From assembly GCA_964427875.1 (NCBI GenBank), contig CAYRVX010000023.1, positions 6,496 to 70,495 on the forward strand: 64,000 bases of DNA. Direction: 5' to 3'. Numbering within the stretch: position 1 is the stretch's first letter; every line of letters starts with the position of its first letter. A model generated the notes under the pieces. The model did no database searches. It had not been told where the DNA came from and saw nothing but the letters and a program-made list of their open reading frames with translations. Position numbers and translations under genes: made by a program. Shown in pieces: positions 32,867 through 41,299 of the stretch. The DNA is from CAYRVX01 sp964427875. GTDB taxonomy: Bacteria; Planctomycetota; Phycisphaerae; SM23-33.

Positions 32867-33499
32867 TCACTGCCCACACAACTCCACGATGAGTTGCTCC
32901 TCGACCGGGATCATGACGTCGTCCCTGGTGGGAACGGCCAAGACCTCCGCCTCGAGTTTGGTCAAGTCCAGCCTTAGCCAGTTCTGAAGGTGCGGCTCAC
33001 CCAGTTCCTCCAGCCAGTCGCGGACGAGCTTCCTGGAACGCTCGGAATCCTTGATGCCGATCCTGTCGCCGACGCGGACGAGGTAGCTCGGCGCGCCGAC
33101 ACGTCGCCCGTTGACGTACACGTGCCCGTGGCCGATCGCCTGCCGCGCACTGGCGCGAGACGGCGAGAGCCCCAGCTTGCAGAAGACGTTGTCCAGCCGT
33201 CGTTCCAGGATGCTCAGCAGGGCGGCCCCGGTGTTGCCCTTCTGCCGTTCCGCCTGGTGGAAGTACCTCATGAACTGCTTCTCGTAGACGCCGTAGTATC
33301 GCTTGACTTTCTGTTTCTCGCGGAGGCGCAGCCGATACTGGCTGCCCCGCCCGCGGCGCCAGGAATGCATCCCCGGCGGGAAGTTGCGCCACTGGCGCTC
33401 CATCGGGCATTTCGCCGTCTCGCAACGGGTGCCCTTGAGCATCAGCTTGATGCCTTCCCGCCGGCACTGCCTGCAACTCGGTCCGGTGTAGCGTCCCAT
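32867..33499 (-). CDS. rpsD: 30S ribosomal protein S4 (zinc-binding form)
   Basis: 210 residues. The four cysteines C9, C12, C26 and C31 mark the zinc-binding form. The S4 RNA-binding fold is at SRASARQAIGHGHVYVNG. It assembles early on 16S rRNA and in many bacteria represses its own operon; no such site was identified here. Confidence 0.97.
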   Translation of the reverse strand: MGRYTGPSCRQCRREGIKLMLKGTRCETAKCPMERQWRNFPPGMHSWRRGRGSQYRLRLREKQKVKRYYGVYEKQFMRYFHQAERQKGNTGAALLSILERRLDNVFCKLGLSPSRASARQAIGHGHVYVNGRRVGAPSYLVRVGDRIGIKDSERSRKLVRDWLEELGEPHLQNWLRLDLTKLEAEVLAVPTRDDVMIPVEEQLIVELCGQ

Positions 33500-33563
33500 G
33501 TTCGGTTATGCTCCTTCTGCCCGCCTCGATCCGCCGCCGGGCCGCCCGGCCGCCGCGGGCGGC

Positions 33564-33953
33564 TCAGACACGCCGCTTCTTGCGGGGACGGCAGCCGTTG
33601 TGCGGGATCGGCGTCACGTCCTCGATGGAGAGGATCTTCAGTCCGGCCGCCTGAAGCGCGGTGATGGCGCTTTCCCGGCCGCTGCCGGGACCGTTGACGC
33701 GCACCTCCACTTCGTGGAGGCCCATCTTCCTGGCCCGTTCGGCCGCCGTCCTCGCGGCCCGCTGGGCGGCAAACGGCGTGCTCTTCCGGGAGCCCTTGTA
33801 GCCGATCGTCCCGCCGGAGGCCGAGCAAAGCGTATCGCCGTTCGTGTCGGTGATCGTCACCAGCGTGTTGTTGAACGTCGCCTTGATGTGCACGATGCCT
33901 CGGGCGACGTTTCGCCTGACCTTCTTGCTCTTGCTCTTGCGCGATTGGGCCAT
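33564..33953 (-). CDS. rpsK: 30S ribosomal protein S11
   Basis: 129 residues with GIVHIKATFNNTLVTITDTNG, RKSTPFAAQRAA and the C-terminal DVTPIPHNGCRPRKKRRV, the last a hallmark of S11. It is three bases from rpsM. Confidence 0.98.
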   Translation of the reverse strand: MAQSRKSKSKKVRRNVARGIVHIKATFNNTLVTITDTNGDTLCSASGGTIGYKGSRKSTPFAAQRAARTAAERARKMGLHEVEVRVNGPGSGRESAITALQAAGLKILSIEDVTPIPHNGCRPRKKRRV

Positions 33954-33956
33954 GGC

Positions 33957-34340
33957 TTAACGCATCTCCTTGACGGATTTCTTGCCCGCCACCGTCTTGC
34001 GGGGCCCTTTGCGAGTCCGCGCGTTCGTCTTGGTCCGCTGCCCGCGGACGGGCAGGCCCCTGCGGTGCCTCAGTCCCCGGTAGCACGCGATGTCGCGAAG
34101 ACGGGCGATGTTCTGCTGCGTCTGGCGGCGGAGCTGGCCCTCGATCACGTAGTCGCTGGCCAGGATGCTGGCGATCTTCGACAACTGCCCCTCGGTCAGG
34201 TTCTTGGCCCGCACCATCGGATCGACCTCGGCCTTTTTGCAGATCTCGGCGGCGAACGTCCGCCCGATCCCATGGATGTACCGCAATGCGTGGAGCGTAG
34301 GCTTGTCGTTCGGAATGTCCACACCTGCCACACGTGGCAT
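33957..34340 (-). CDS. rpsM: 30S ribosomal protein S13
   Basis: 127 residues. It has MPRVAGVDIPNDK, RYIHGIGRTFA and the C-terminal GLRHRRGLPVRGQRTKTNAR signature. It contacts the A and P sites and the 50S bridge. rpmJ lies 25 bases upstream in the transcript. Confidence 0.98.
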   Translation of the reverse strand: MPRVAGVDIPNDKPTLHALRYIHGIGRTFAAEICKKAEVDPMVRAKNLTEGQLSKIASILASDYVIEGQLRRQTQQNIARLRDIACYRGLRHRRGLPVRGQRTKTNARTRKGPRKTVAGKKSVKEMR

Positions 34341-34365
34341 ACGCCTTCTCCTTCAGCGCCCGGCG

Positions 34366-34479
34366 CTATCCCTGCCGCTGCTTGTGCTTGGGGTTCGTGC
34401 AGATCACCCGCACGACGCCCTTGCGGCGAATCACCTTGCAGTTCTCACAGATCCGCTTGACCGAACTGCGCACCTTCAT
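34366..34479 (-). CDS. rpmJ: 50S ribosomal protein L36
   Basis: 37 residues, starting MKVRSSVKRICENC and ending PKHKQRQG. C11, C14, C27 and H32 form the zinc site of the C+ form. An in-frame ATG two codons upstream (34485) sits too close to the GTGAGG binding site, so 34479 is preferred. infA, normally just upstream, is missing. Confidence 0.95.
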   Translation of the reverse strand: MKVRSSVKRICENCKVIRRKGVVRVICTNPKHKQRQG

Positions 34480-34699
34480 GACCATGCCTCACTGCAATTC
34501 AATCTCAAATGCTTAATGTCCAATGCTTAATGTCCAATGCTTAATGTCTAATGCTTAATGCCCAGGGCTCAAGGCCCAACGTTCGCGCCCGATGCTCCCG
34601 GCCTCGAGGTCCGCTGGCGGCCCTGCCGGCCCCCACGGGCACTCGCCGCTGGCCAGTGAGCATTTAGCATTTAGCATTTAGCATTAAGCATTCCACGAG
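34480..34699. repeat. Heptamer repeat arrays in inverted orientation between map and rpmJ
   Basis: Left array (34508-34563): four 14-base units, two of AATGCTTAATGTCC and single variants ending TCT and CCC, so eight heptamers of form AATGnnn. Right array (34660-34692): GCATTTA three times, GCATTAA once, then GCATT, i.e. the same heptamer on the opposite strand. A GC-rich spacer of about 96 bases separates them. The arms can pair into a long AT-rich stem. No gene is present; infA would normally be here. Confidence 0.85.
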
Positions 34700-35479
34700 C
34701 TACCGGCCGTCGGTCAGCACGTCCACGCCGTCGGCACGGATCGCTATGCTGTGCTCGTAATGGGCCGACGGGCGGCGGTCGCGCGTGACCACCGTCCACC
34801 GGTCGGCCGTCAGTTCGACTTTCGGCGTGCCGAGGTTCACCATCGGCTCGACCGCCAGGACCATCCCTTCAGCCAGCACGATGTCCCGGGCCTCCAGCTC
34901 CGGCGAAACGAAGTTCGGCACCTTCGGCTCCTCGTGCATCTGCGTCCCGATGCCGTGTCCGACGAACTCCCGGACGACGGAGAAGCCTTCGCCCTCGATG
35001 TACTCCTGCATGGCCCGTGCGATATTGGACCACTTCCGGCCGGCCTTGGCCATCTGAAGCACAATGGCCAGCGAGTTTCGTGTGACGCCGACGAGCCGGC
35101 GGACCTGCTCGGGCACGTGGCCGACGAAGAAAGTGTCCGCCGCGTCGCCGCACCAGCCGTCCAGCTTCACGCCGAAGTCGATACTCACGATGTCGCCGTC
35201 GGCGATCTCCCTCGCCGAGGGGATCCCATGAACCACCTGCTCGTTGATCGAGACACAGGCGGCACCCGGAAACGGCCCGGCGCCGTGGTGCCCCGGCACG
35301 CCCTTGAAGAGGCACTCGGCCCCGGCCTGGAGGGTAAGCCGCTCGGCCTCGTCACTCAACTCCTGCGTCGTCACGCCGGGGGCAATCTTCTCGCTCAAAT
35401 GCTCGATCACATCGTGCACCAGCCGCCCTGCACGACGCATCTTCTCGATCTCTTTGGCTGTCTTCAGCTTGATCGCCAC
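34700..35479 (-). CDS. map: Methionine aminopeptidase, type I
   Basis: 259 residues. It removes the initiator methionine. The metal ligands of the family are visible in DGDIVSIDFGVKLDGWCGDAADT (two Asp), FVGHGIGTQMHE (His), a Glu in AEGMVLAVEPM and a Glu near EHSIAI. H in HHGAGPFPGAACVSIN is the substrate-side histidine. It lies 21 bases after adk in the transcript. Confidence 0.97.
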   Translation of the reverse strand: MAIKLKTAKEIEKMRRAGRLVHDVIEHLSEKIAPGVTTQELSDEAERLTLQAGAECLFKGVPGHHGAGPFPGAACVSINEQVVHGIPSAREIADGDIVSIDFGVKLDGWCGDAADTFFVGHVPEQVRRLVGVTRNSLAIVLQMAKAGRKWSNIARAMQEYIEGEGFSVVREFVGHGIGTQMHEEPKVPNFVSPELEARDIVLAEGMVLAVEPMVNLGTPKVELTADRWTVVTRDRRPSAHYEHSIAIRADGVDVLTDGR

Positions 35480-35500
35480 TGCGGTTCGTTTCCGGAGGGC

Positions 35501-36163
35501 TTACCCGAGGGCCTTCACGGCCTCCGCGGTCGCGGCGGTCACCTCGTCCGGCGAGCCGTTCCCGTCCACCTCGATCACGTTCACCTCGCCCCGGTCGCGA
35601 TAGTACGCGATCACCGGCTCGGTCTGCCGGCAGTACGCCGCCAGCCGCTCGCGCACCACTTCTTCCGTGTCGTCGGCACGCTGAACGAGGCGCGTCTCGC
35701 CCTGGCAGTCGTCGCAGAGGTTGTCCTTCTTCGGCCGCAGGAACTTCGCGTGGAAGATGCGGCCGCATCTCGGGCAGCTCCGGCGGCCGGTGATCCGCTC
35801 CACGATGACCTCGTCGTCGGCGACGATCACGAGCACGCCGTCGAGGGGCTTGCCCGCCCCGTCGAGCTGGGCGTCGAGCGCCTCGGCCTGGGGCACGGTG
35901 CGGGGGAAGCCGTCCAGGAGCAGCCCGGCCTCGGCGTCGCTGTCGGTGATGGCCCGGGCCATCACTTCCACGACGATGTCGTCCGGCACGAGCTGCCCGG
36001 CGCCCATGTACTCGGCGAGTTTCCGGCCGAGATCGGACCCGCCGGCCTTCTCGGCACGAAAGATGTCGCCGCTGGAGAGGTGCACCATGCCGAACCGCTC
36101 GAAGAGCCTCTTGGCCTGCGTGCCCTTTCCGGCGCCCGGAGGTCCCATCAGTACGATTCTCAA
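35501..36163 (-). CDS. adk: Adenylate kinase (zinc lid form)
   Basis: 220 residues. P-loop GPPGAGKGT at 7-15; LLDGFPRTVPQA; the lid domain carries CPRCGRIFH and CDDC, a four-cysteine zinc site. It interconverts ATP, ADP and AMP. The ATG overlaps the secY stop by four bases, so the two are translationally coupled. Confidence 0.97.
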   Translation of the reverse strand: MRIVLMGPPGAGKGTQAKRLFERFGMVHLSSGDIFRAEKAGGSDLGRKLAEYMGAGQLVPDDIVVEVMARAITDSDAEAGLLLDGFPRTVPQAEALDAQLDGAGKPLDGVLVIVADDEVIVERITGRRSCPRCGRIFHAKFLRPKKDNLCDDCQGETRLVQRADDTEEVVRERLAAYCRQTEPVIAYYRDRGEVNVIEVDGNGSPDEVTAATAEAVKALG

Positions 36164-37758
36164 CGGTATGCTCCCTTAATCCTGGTGGACCCGCCGAGGA
36201 AGCCGCCGTAGTTTCGCATCACCAGGTTCGCCTCGATCCGCTGGACGAGGTCCAGTGCCACCGACACGCAGATGAGCAGGCCCGTGCCCCCCAGGAACGA
36301 GGCGATTCGGAACGGGATGCCCATGTTCGCCGCCACGAACATCGGGATCACCGCGATCACCGCCAGGAACGCCGCCCCGCAGTAGGTGATCCGCTCCATC
36401 ACGCGCTCCAGGTAGTCCGCGGTCCGCTTGCCCGGCCGAAGCCCCGGGATGAACGCGCCCGTGTCCCGAAGCTGGTCGGCCATCTCCTTCGGACGGAACT
36501 GCACCGTCGTCCAGAAGTACGCGAAGAAGAAAATCATGCCGATGTACACCAGGGCGTACGTGTAGCTGTCGGACCGGAACGCCTCCTCCAGCGTTCGCGT
36601 GAAGTCGTTCCGCCAGACCGTGGAAAGCCACCGGAAAACGGCGTTCGGAAAGATCATCAGCGACGAGGCGAAGATGATCGGCATGACGCCGCCGTGGTTC
36701 ACCCGAAGCGGCATGTAGTTCCGCTGGCCGCCGTAAACGCGGCGCCCGCGCGTGTGCTTGGCCTGCTGGATCGGGATCCGCCGCTGCCCCTGCGTGATGA
36801 GAATCACGCCCGCCACCACGAAGACGAACGCGAAGATGAGGAACAGGATCTTCTCCGGCCCGATGCTGTCCGAGCCGATGGCCGAGAGGCTCAAGTCGGC
36901 CCCGTCCGCCAGATCCATGATCGCCCACGGAAGCCGCGAGACGATGCCCGCCATGATGATCAGGCTGATCCCGTTGCCGATGCCGTACTCGTCAATCTGC
37001 TCGCCCAGCCACATCAGGAACATCGTCCCCGCCGTCAGGCCCACGACGCCCATGATGAACACCAGGTACGAGCCGACATATTCCGGATAGACCAGCGGCT
37101 CGCTTCCCGGGCCGGTCTTGGCGCCCGTCATGATCCGCATCCAGACCACCGCCTGGATGATACATAGGCCCACCGTGGCGTACCGGGTGTACTCCTGTAT
37201 CTTCTTGTACCCGGCCGGGCCCTCCTTCTGGAGCTTCTCCAGCGCCGGGATGACCGTCGTGAGGAGCTGAAAGATGATCGAGGCCGAGATGTACGGCATG
37301 ATGCCCAGACCGAACAACGAAGCCTGCCGAAGGGTCCCGCCGGTGAACATCCCGAAATACTGGATGGCCGAACCGAAAATGCCTTGTTCCTGTTCGGTCA
37401 TCATGTTCCGGACGTTCTCTTGGTTCAACCCCGGCAGGGGCACGTGGAAGCCCACGCGATAGATGCAGAGCAGCGCGAGCGTGAAGGCGAGCTTTCGGAG
37501 CAGCTCGGGGATCGAGCAGATGTTGACCAGCGTCTGTTTCAGGCGGGTCCGGCCCCAGACGAGGAAGCAGCCCAGCCCGGCGACCAGCACGCAGACGGCT
37601 ATGGTCAGGACCGGCGTCAACAGCGCGCCGGAGCCGCGACCGGCCTGGCGGGCCTTGACGATCTCCTGCACTCCGTGAGAATACGCCAGCCAGAGCCCGC
37701 CGAGGACCCAGACGGCCGTGACGGCGATTTTGGTTGTGCTTTGCTTGCCCCGAGCCAT
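36160..37758 (-). CDS. secY: SecY translocase subunit with two extra N-terminal helices
   Basis: 532 residues. The ordinary SecY core starts near residue 73 (LKQTLVNICSIPELLRKLAF, then LPGLNQENV) and has ten helices with the plug and cytoplasmic loops expected (GEQIDEYGIGNGISLII, RPKEMADQLRDTGAFIPGLRPGK). Before it lies an approximately 72-residue extension with two hydrophobic helices (about 11-27 and 47-69) separated by a polar HGVQEIVKARQAGRGSG loop. AAAGGA precedes ATG 37758, supporting translation of the extension. A separate secE gene exists at 61986-62378, so the extension does not replace it. Confidence 0.93.
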   Translation of the reverse strand: MARGKQSTTKIAVTAVWVLGGLWLAYSHGVQEIVKARQAGRGSGALLTPVLTIAVCVLVAGLGCFLVWGRTRLKQTLVNICSIPELLRKLAFTLALLCIYRVGFHVPLPGLNQENVRNMMTEQEQGIFGSAIQYFGMFTGGTLRQASLFGLGIMPYISASIIFQLLTTVIPALEKLQKEGPAGYKKIQEYTRYATVGLCIIQAVVWMRIMTGAKTGPGSEPLVYPEYVGSYLVFIMGVVGLTAGTMFLMWLGEQIDEYGIGNGISLIIMAGIVSRLPWAIMDLADGADLSLSAIGSDSIGPEKILFLIFAFVFVVAGVILITQGQRRIPIQQAKHTRGRRVYGGQRNYMPLRVNHGGVMPIIFASSLMIFPNAVFRWLSTVWRNDFTRTLEEAFRSDSYTYALVYIGMIFFFAYFWTTVQFRPKEMADQLRDTGAFIPGLRPGKRTADYLERVMERITYCGAAFLAVIAVIPMFVAANMGIPFRIASFLGGTGLLICVSVALDLVQRIEANLVMRNYGGFLGGSTRIKGAYR

Positions 37759-37791
37759 TCGGCGAGTCCTTTAGGCCATGATCCAGTCCGT

Positions 37792-38238
37792 TCAGGCCTG
37801 CTCGGCCGCTCCGCCGGCCTTGGCGATTTTCTCGGCCGCCGAAGCGGAGAACTTGTTGGCCACCACCGTCAGTTCCTTGCTCAGCTCGCCCCTGCCCAGC
37901 ACCTTGACGGGCTTGGCTGCATCCTCGATCAGCCTGGCCGCCTTCAGGGCCTCGGCATCCACGCGGCTTCCGGCCTCGAACCGCTGATCGAGGGACGCGA
38001 CGTTGACGATCTGGTACTCCTTGCGGAAGTCGGCGTTCGAGAACCCGCGCTTCGGAATCCTCGAAAGCATCGGGTTCTGCCCGCCCTCGAAGCCGTACAT
38101 CCTCTTGCTTCCGCTGCGCTGGCCGTAGCCCCGGTGCCCGCGGCCGGACGTCTTGCCGCAGCCGGAGCCCTTGCCCCGACCCACTCGCTTCCGGGCCTTG
38201 TGCCTGCCGGCTGCGTGCAACACCTCGTCCAGTTTCAT
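37792..38238 (-). CDS. rplO: 50S ribosomal protein L15
   Basis: 148 residues with GRGKGSGCGKTSGRGHRGYGQRSG and GGQNPMLSRIPKRGF. It overlaps the rpsE stop by ATGA, leaving no space for rpmD (L30), which normally lies between the two. Confidence 0.97.
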   Translation of the reverse strand: MKLDEVLHAAGRHKARKRVGRGKGSGCGKTSGRGHRGYGQRSGSKRMYGFEGGQNPMLSRIPKRGFSNADFRKEYQIVNVASLDQRFEAGSRVDAEALKAARLIEDAAKPVKVLGRGELSKELTVVANKFSASAAEKIAKAGGAAEQA

Positions 38239-38756
38239 GGGATGTCCACTCCTCGCAGGGCGGAGATCGTCTCCGCCGTGCGAAGCTGCTTCAGCGCGTT
38301 CATGCCGGCCTTCAGCAGGTTCTTCGGCGAGGTGGATCCGTACGCCTTGGTCAGCAGGTCGTGAATGCCCGCCAGCTCGAACAGGGGGCGGATCTTCTTT
38401 CCGGCGATCACGCCCGTGCCTTCCGAAGCGGGCACGAGGACCACCTGCGACGCCCCGTGCCGCCCGATCACCTTATGAGGAATCGTCGGGCCCTTCAGCG
38501 CGACGGGCACCATGTTCTTCTTCGCGTCGGTGATGCCCTTCTCCACCGCCAGGGGCACCTCGTTGGCCTTGCCGTATCCCACGCCGACCTTCCCGCTGCG
38601 GTCGCCCACGACGACCAGCGCGGAGAAACTGAAGCGCCGCCCGCCCTTGACCACCTTCGAACAGCGAAAGATCTGGACGACGTTGTCTTCCAGGCCCTCG
38701 TCGTCGGGCTCGTCCCGCCGTGGGGCCCTGCCCCGTTGCTGTCTGCCAAACGCCAC
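38235..38756 (-). CDS. rpsE: 30S ribosomal protein S5
   Basis: 173 residues with VVKGGRRFSFSALVVVGD, GKVGVGYGKANEVPLAVEK and ASEGTGVIAGKKIR. A short charged N-terminal extension (RQQRGRAPRRDEPDDEG) is present. It acts in decoding accuracy. Confidence 0.97.
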   Translation of the reverse strand: MAFGRQQRGRAPRRDEPDDEGLEDNVVQIFRCSKVVKGGRRFSFSALVVVGDRSGKVGVGYGKANEVPLAVEKGITDAKKNMVPVALKGPTIPHKVIGRHGASQVVLVPASEGTGVIAGKKIRPLFELAGIHDLLTKAYGSTSPKNLLKAGMNALKQLRTAETISALRGVDIP

Positions 38757-38775
38757 GATGCCTGCTCCTGTGTGA

Positions 38776-39144
38776 CTAGAACTCCAGGCCGCCTTTGCGG
38801 GCCGCTTCGGCCAGCTCCTTCACTCGCCCGTGGAACGGATAGCCGTTTCGATCGAAGACGACCTTCCTGATGCCGGCCTCGACGGCCTTGGCCGCCAGGG
38901 CCGAGCCCACCACCTCCGCGGCGGCCCGGTTGCCTCCCGCGGTGAGCCTCTCCCGCAGCGGCTTCTCCCGGGTGGAGGCGGCCACCAGCGTCCGCCCCAC
39001 TGTGTCGTCGACGATCTGGGCATAGATGTTCTTGTGACTGCGGGAGACGGTCAGCCGGGGCCGATCCGGCGTTCCGGTGACCCGTTTTCGCACGTGGCGC
39101 TTTCGCCGCAGCCGCCGAATGTCTTTCCTCGTGCTTGCCTTCAT
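38776..39144 (-). CDS. rplR: 50S ribosomal protein L18
   Basis: 122 residues: RRLRRKRHVRKRVTGTPDRPRL, VSRSHKNIYAQIVDD and FDRNGYPFHGRVKELAEAAR. It binds 5S rRNA. Confidence 0.97.
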   Translation of the reverse strand: MKASTRKDIRRLRRKRHVRKRVTGTPDRPRLTVSRSHKNIYAQIVDDTVGRTLVAASTREKPLRERLTAGGNRAAAEVVGSALAAKAVEAGIRKVVFDRNGYPFHGRVKELAEAARKGGLEF

Positions 39145-39192
39145 GGTGCTCTATCCTGCCGCGCCGCCCGACGGGGCGGCACCGCTTGGCGA

Positions 39193-39771
39193 TCAGGTGC
39201 CGGTGCCGACAAAGGCCTTGCCCACCTTCCTCTTGATGTACTCGCCGGCGTAGCGGACGCCCTTGCCCTTGTAGGGCTCCGGCGGGCGGACTTTCCGGAC
39301 CCGGGCGGCGAACTCGCCGACGGCCTGTTTGTCGGCGCCCCGGATCGTGAACCTGGCCGGCTCGCTGTCCCCGCGTGCCTGCGGCGTCTGGACGTCGACC
39401 GTCAGGTCCGCGGGCACCTGGAAGACCACCGGATGGCTCAGCCCACAGGTCAGGGCGAACCGCCTGCCCTGAATCTGAACGCCGTAGCCCACGCCGTAGA
39501 CCTCCAGGGAGCGAGAAAAGCCGTTCCTGCAGCCCTCGATCATGTTCGCGATCAGGCTGCGGGTCAGGCCGTGCAGGCTGCGGCTGAGACGATCTTCGCC
39601 GTGGCGCGAGACCACGATCTTCCCGCCGGCTGAGTCCAACTCGACGGTCAGCTCCGGACGGTGCGTCCAACGCAGCTTTCCCACCGGGCCCTCGACGCAG
39701 ACGCAGCGGTCCTTGATGGTGACCTTCACGCCGTCGGGAACGGGAACCGGCTGTTTTCCAATACGGGACAT
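39193..39771 (-). CDS. rplF: 50S ribosomal protein L6
   Basis: 192 residues from ATG 39771 (MSRIGKQPVPVP). The C-terminal PEPYKGKGVRYAGEYIKRKVGK is characteristic. A longer in-frame opening upstream overlaps rpsH and is not used. Confidence 0.96.
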   Translation of the reverse strand: MSRIGKQPVPVPDGVKVTIKDRCVCVEGPVGKLRWTHRPELTVELDSAGGKIVVSRHGEDRLSRSLHGLTRSLIANMIEGCRNGFSRSLEVYGVGYGVQIQGRRFALTCGLSHPVVFQVPADLTVDVQTPQARGDSEPARFTIRGADKQAVGEFAARVRKVRPPEPYKGKGVRYAGEYIKRKVGKAFVGTGT

Positions 39772-39788
39772 TGGGCTCTCAATATCAT

Positions 39789-40187
39789 CTAGTACACGGT
39801 ACAGAGGACCTCGCCGCCGACGTTCTCCCGGCGGCACTGCCGATCGCTGAGGACGCCGCGGGACGTGGAGATGATCGAGATCCCCATGCCGTTGAGCGGC
39901 CGGGGCAGATCGGCCGCCCCGCGGTATACCCGCCGGCCCGGCTTGCTGACCCGCTTCAGCTCGACCAGCACGTCCTCGCCCCGCGGGCCATATTTCAGGT
40001 AGACCCGCAGGAGGCCCTGAAGATTGTCCTCGATTCGCTTGTAGTCGTCGATGTAGCCCTCTCGCTTCAATACCCGGCAGATCCCTTCGCACGTCTTGGA
40101 TGCGCGGATGTTCACCGCCTCGTGCCGCGCGCGGTACGCGTTGCGGACCCTCGTCAGCATGTCGGCAATCGGGTCGGAGAGACTCAT
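39789..40187 (-). CDS. rpsH: 30S ribosomal protein S8
   Basis: 132 residues: SDPIADMLTRVRNAYRARH, RVSKPGRRVY and GISIISTSRGVLSDRQCRRENVGGE. In enterobacteria S8 represses this operon through rplE mRNA; whether that occurs here cannot be seen. Confidence 0.97.
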   Translation of the reverse strand: MSLSDPIADMLTRVRNAYRARHEAVNIRASKTCEGICRVLKREGYIDDYKRIEDNLQGLLRVYLKYGPRGEDVLVELKRVSKPGRRVYRGAADLPRPLNGMGISIISTSRGVLSDRQCRRENVGGEVLCTVY

Positions 40188-40202
40188 CTGGCTGCTTCCT
40201 CT

Positions 40203-40388
40203 TTACCAGCTGGCTTTCTTCATCCCCGGGACTTTGCCTTCGTTCGCCAGCGTCCGCAGGCAGATCCGGCAGATCCGGAACTTCCGATAGACGCTGCGAG
40301 GGCGCCCGCATAGCTGGCACCGGCGAATGATCCGGGTGGAGAATTTCGGCTTCCTCTTGGCCCTTGCGATCTGCGCCTTCGTTGCCAT
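40203..40388 (-). CDS. rpsN: 30S ribosomal protein S14, short zinc form
   Basis: 61 residues, the C+ (rpsZ-type) form: C24, C27, C40 and C43 in CQLCGRPRSVYRKFRICRIC. It ends GKVPGMKKASW as expected. Confidence 0.96.
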   Translation of the reverse strand: MATKAQIARAKRKPKFSTRIIRRCQLCGRPRSVYRKFRICRICLRTLANEGKVPGMKKASW

Positions 40389-40402
40389 AGGCTGATACGC
40401 CT

Positions 40403-40951
40403 CTATGAATTCGTCCTGAACGGCATGCCCAAGAGGCTCAGCAGTTCCCTGGCCTCTTCATCGGTCCCGGCGCTGGTCTGCATCGCGATGTTCATGCCCT
40501 GCGTGAAGGTCAGCGTCGCGGGATCGACCTCCGGAAAAACGCTCTGCTCCACGAGCCCCATGTTGTAGTTTCCCCGGCCGTCGAACGCCGAGGGGCTCAG
40601 TCCGCGGAAGTCCTTCACCCGCGGGATGGCCAGGGCGATCAGCCGATCGAGAAACTCGTACATCCTCGTCCCGCGGAGCGTCACTTTCAGCCCGACCGGG
40701 TAGCCCTTGCGAACCTTGAAGTTGCTCACCGACCTCTTGGCCCGGGCGACGACCGGCTGCTGGCCGGTAATCTGAGCCAACTGCTTCTGCGCCGCCTCCA
40801 GCTTGGCCTGTTCCTGGTGCGCGTCGCCGATGCCCATCGAGACGACGATCTTCTCCAGCTTGGGCACCGACAGCGCGTTCCTGTACCCGAACCGCTCGAT
40901 CAGGCCCTGGGTGACCTCGTTCCTGTATTTTTCTCGAAGTCGTGCCACCAT
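40403..40951 (-). CDS. rplE: 50S ribosomal protein L5
   Basis: 182 residues: VPKLEKIVVSMGIGDA, QITGQQPVVARAKRSVSNFKVR and FRGLSPSAFDGRGNYNMGL. It binds 5S rRNA. Confidence 0.97.
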   Translation of the reverse strand: MVARLREKYRNEVTQGLIERFGYRNALSVPKLEKIVVSMGIGDAHQEQAKLEAAQKQLAQITGQQPVVARAKRSVSNFKVRKGYPVGLKVTLRGTRMYEFLDRLIALAIPRVKDFRGLSPSAFDGRGNYNMGLVEQSVFPEVDPATLTFTQGMNIAMQTSAGTDEEARELLSLLGMPFRTNS

Positions 40952-40961
40952 GACTCTGGCC

Positions 40962-41297
40962 CTACTGGGCTTTCCTTACCGTGCCGAGCGTTTCGCCGCT
41001 CTTTCGGGCGAATCGCTGTTTCGAGCCGTCCTGGGCGATGCGGAAGCCCACGCGCGTCGGCTGATCCGTCTTCGGGTCGATGGGCAGGACGTTGGAGATG
41101 TCCACGGGCATCTCCTTCTGAATGCGTCCGCCCTGGGGATTCTGGCGCGACGGGCGCAGGTGGCGATAGACGCGGTTGACGCCCTGCACGAGCACCTTGC
41201 CGGCCGCGGCGTCGACCCGAATGACCTCGCCGGTTCTGCCTTTGTCGTCGCCGGCGATGACGACGACCTGATCGCCTTTCTTTATGTGCATTGCCAT
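40962..41297 (-). CDS. rplX: 50S ribosomal protein L24
   Basis: 111 residues from ATG 41297 (GAGGTGG upstream). KOW motif KKGDQVVVIAGDDKGRTGEV. An alternative ATG two codons inside (41291) is possible. Confidence 0.95.
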   Translation of the reverse strand: MAMHIKKGDQVVVIAGDDKGRTGEVIRVDAAAGKVLVQGVNRVYRHLRPSRQNPQGGRIQKEMPVDISNVLPIDPKTDQPTRVGFRIAQDGSKQRFARKSGETLGTVRKAQ

Positions 41298-41299
41298 CG

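Noticed and set aside
34508..34692. CRISPR array
   Set aside because: Units are only 7 bases, with no unique spacers of uniform size and no cas genes nearby.
36160..37758. SecY extension as a fused SecE
   Set aside because: It has no EIKKVxWP-type amphipathic segment, and secE is present at 61986-62378.
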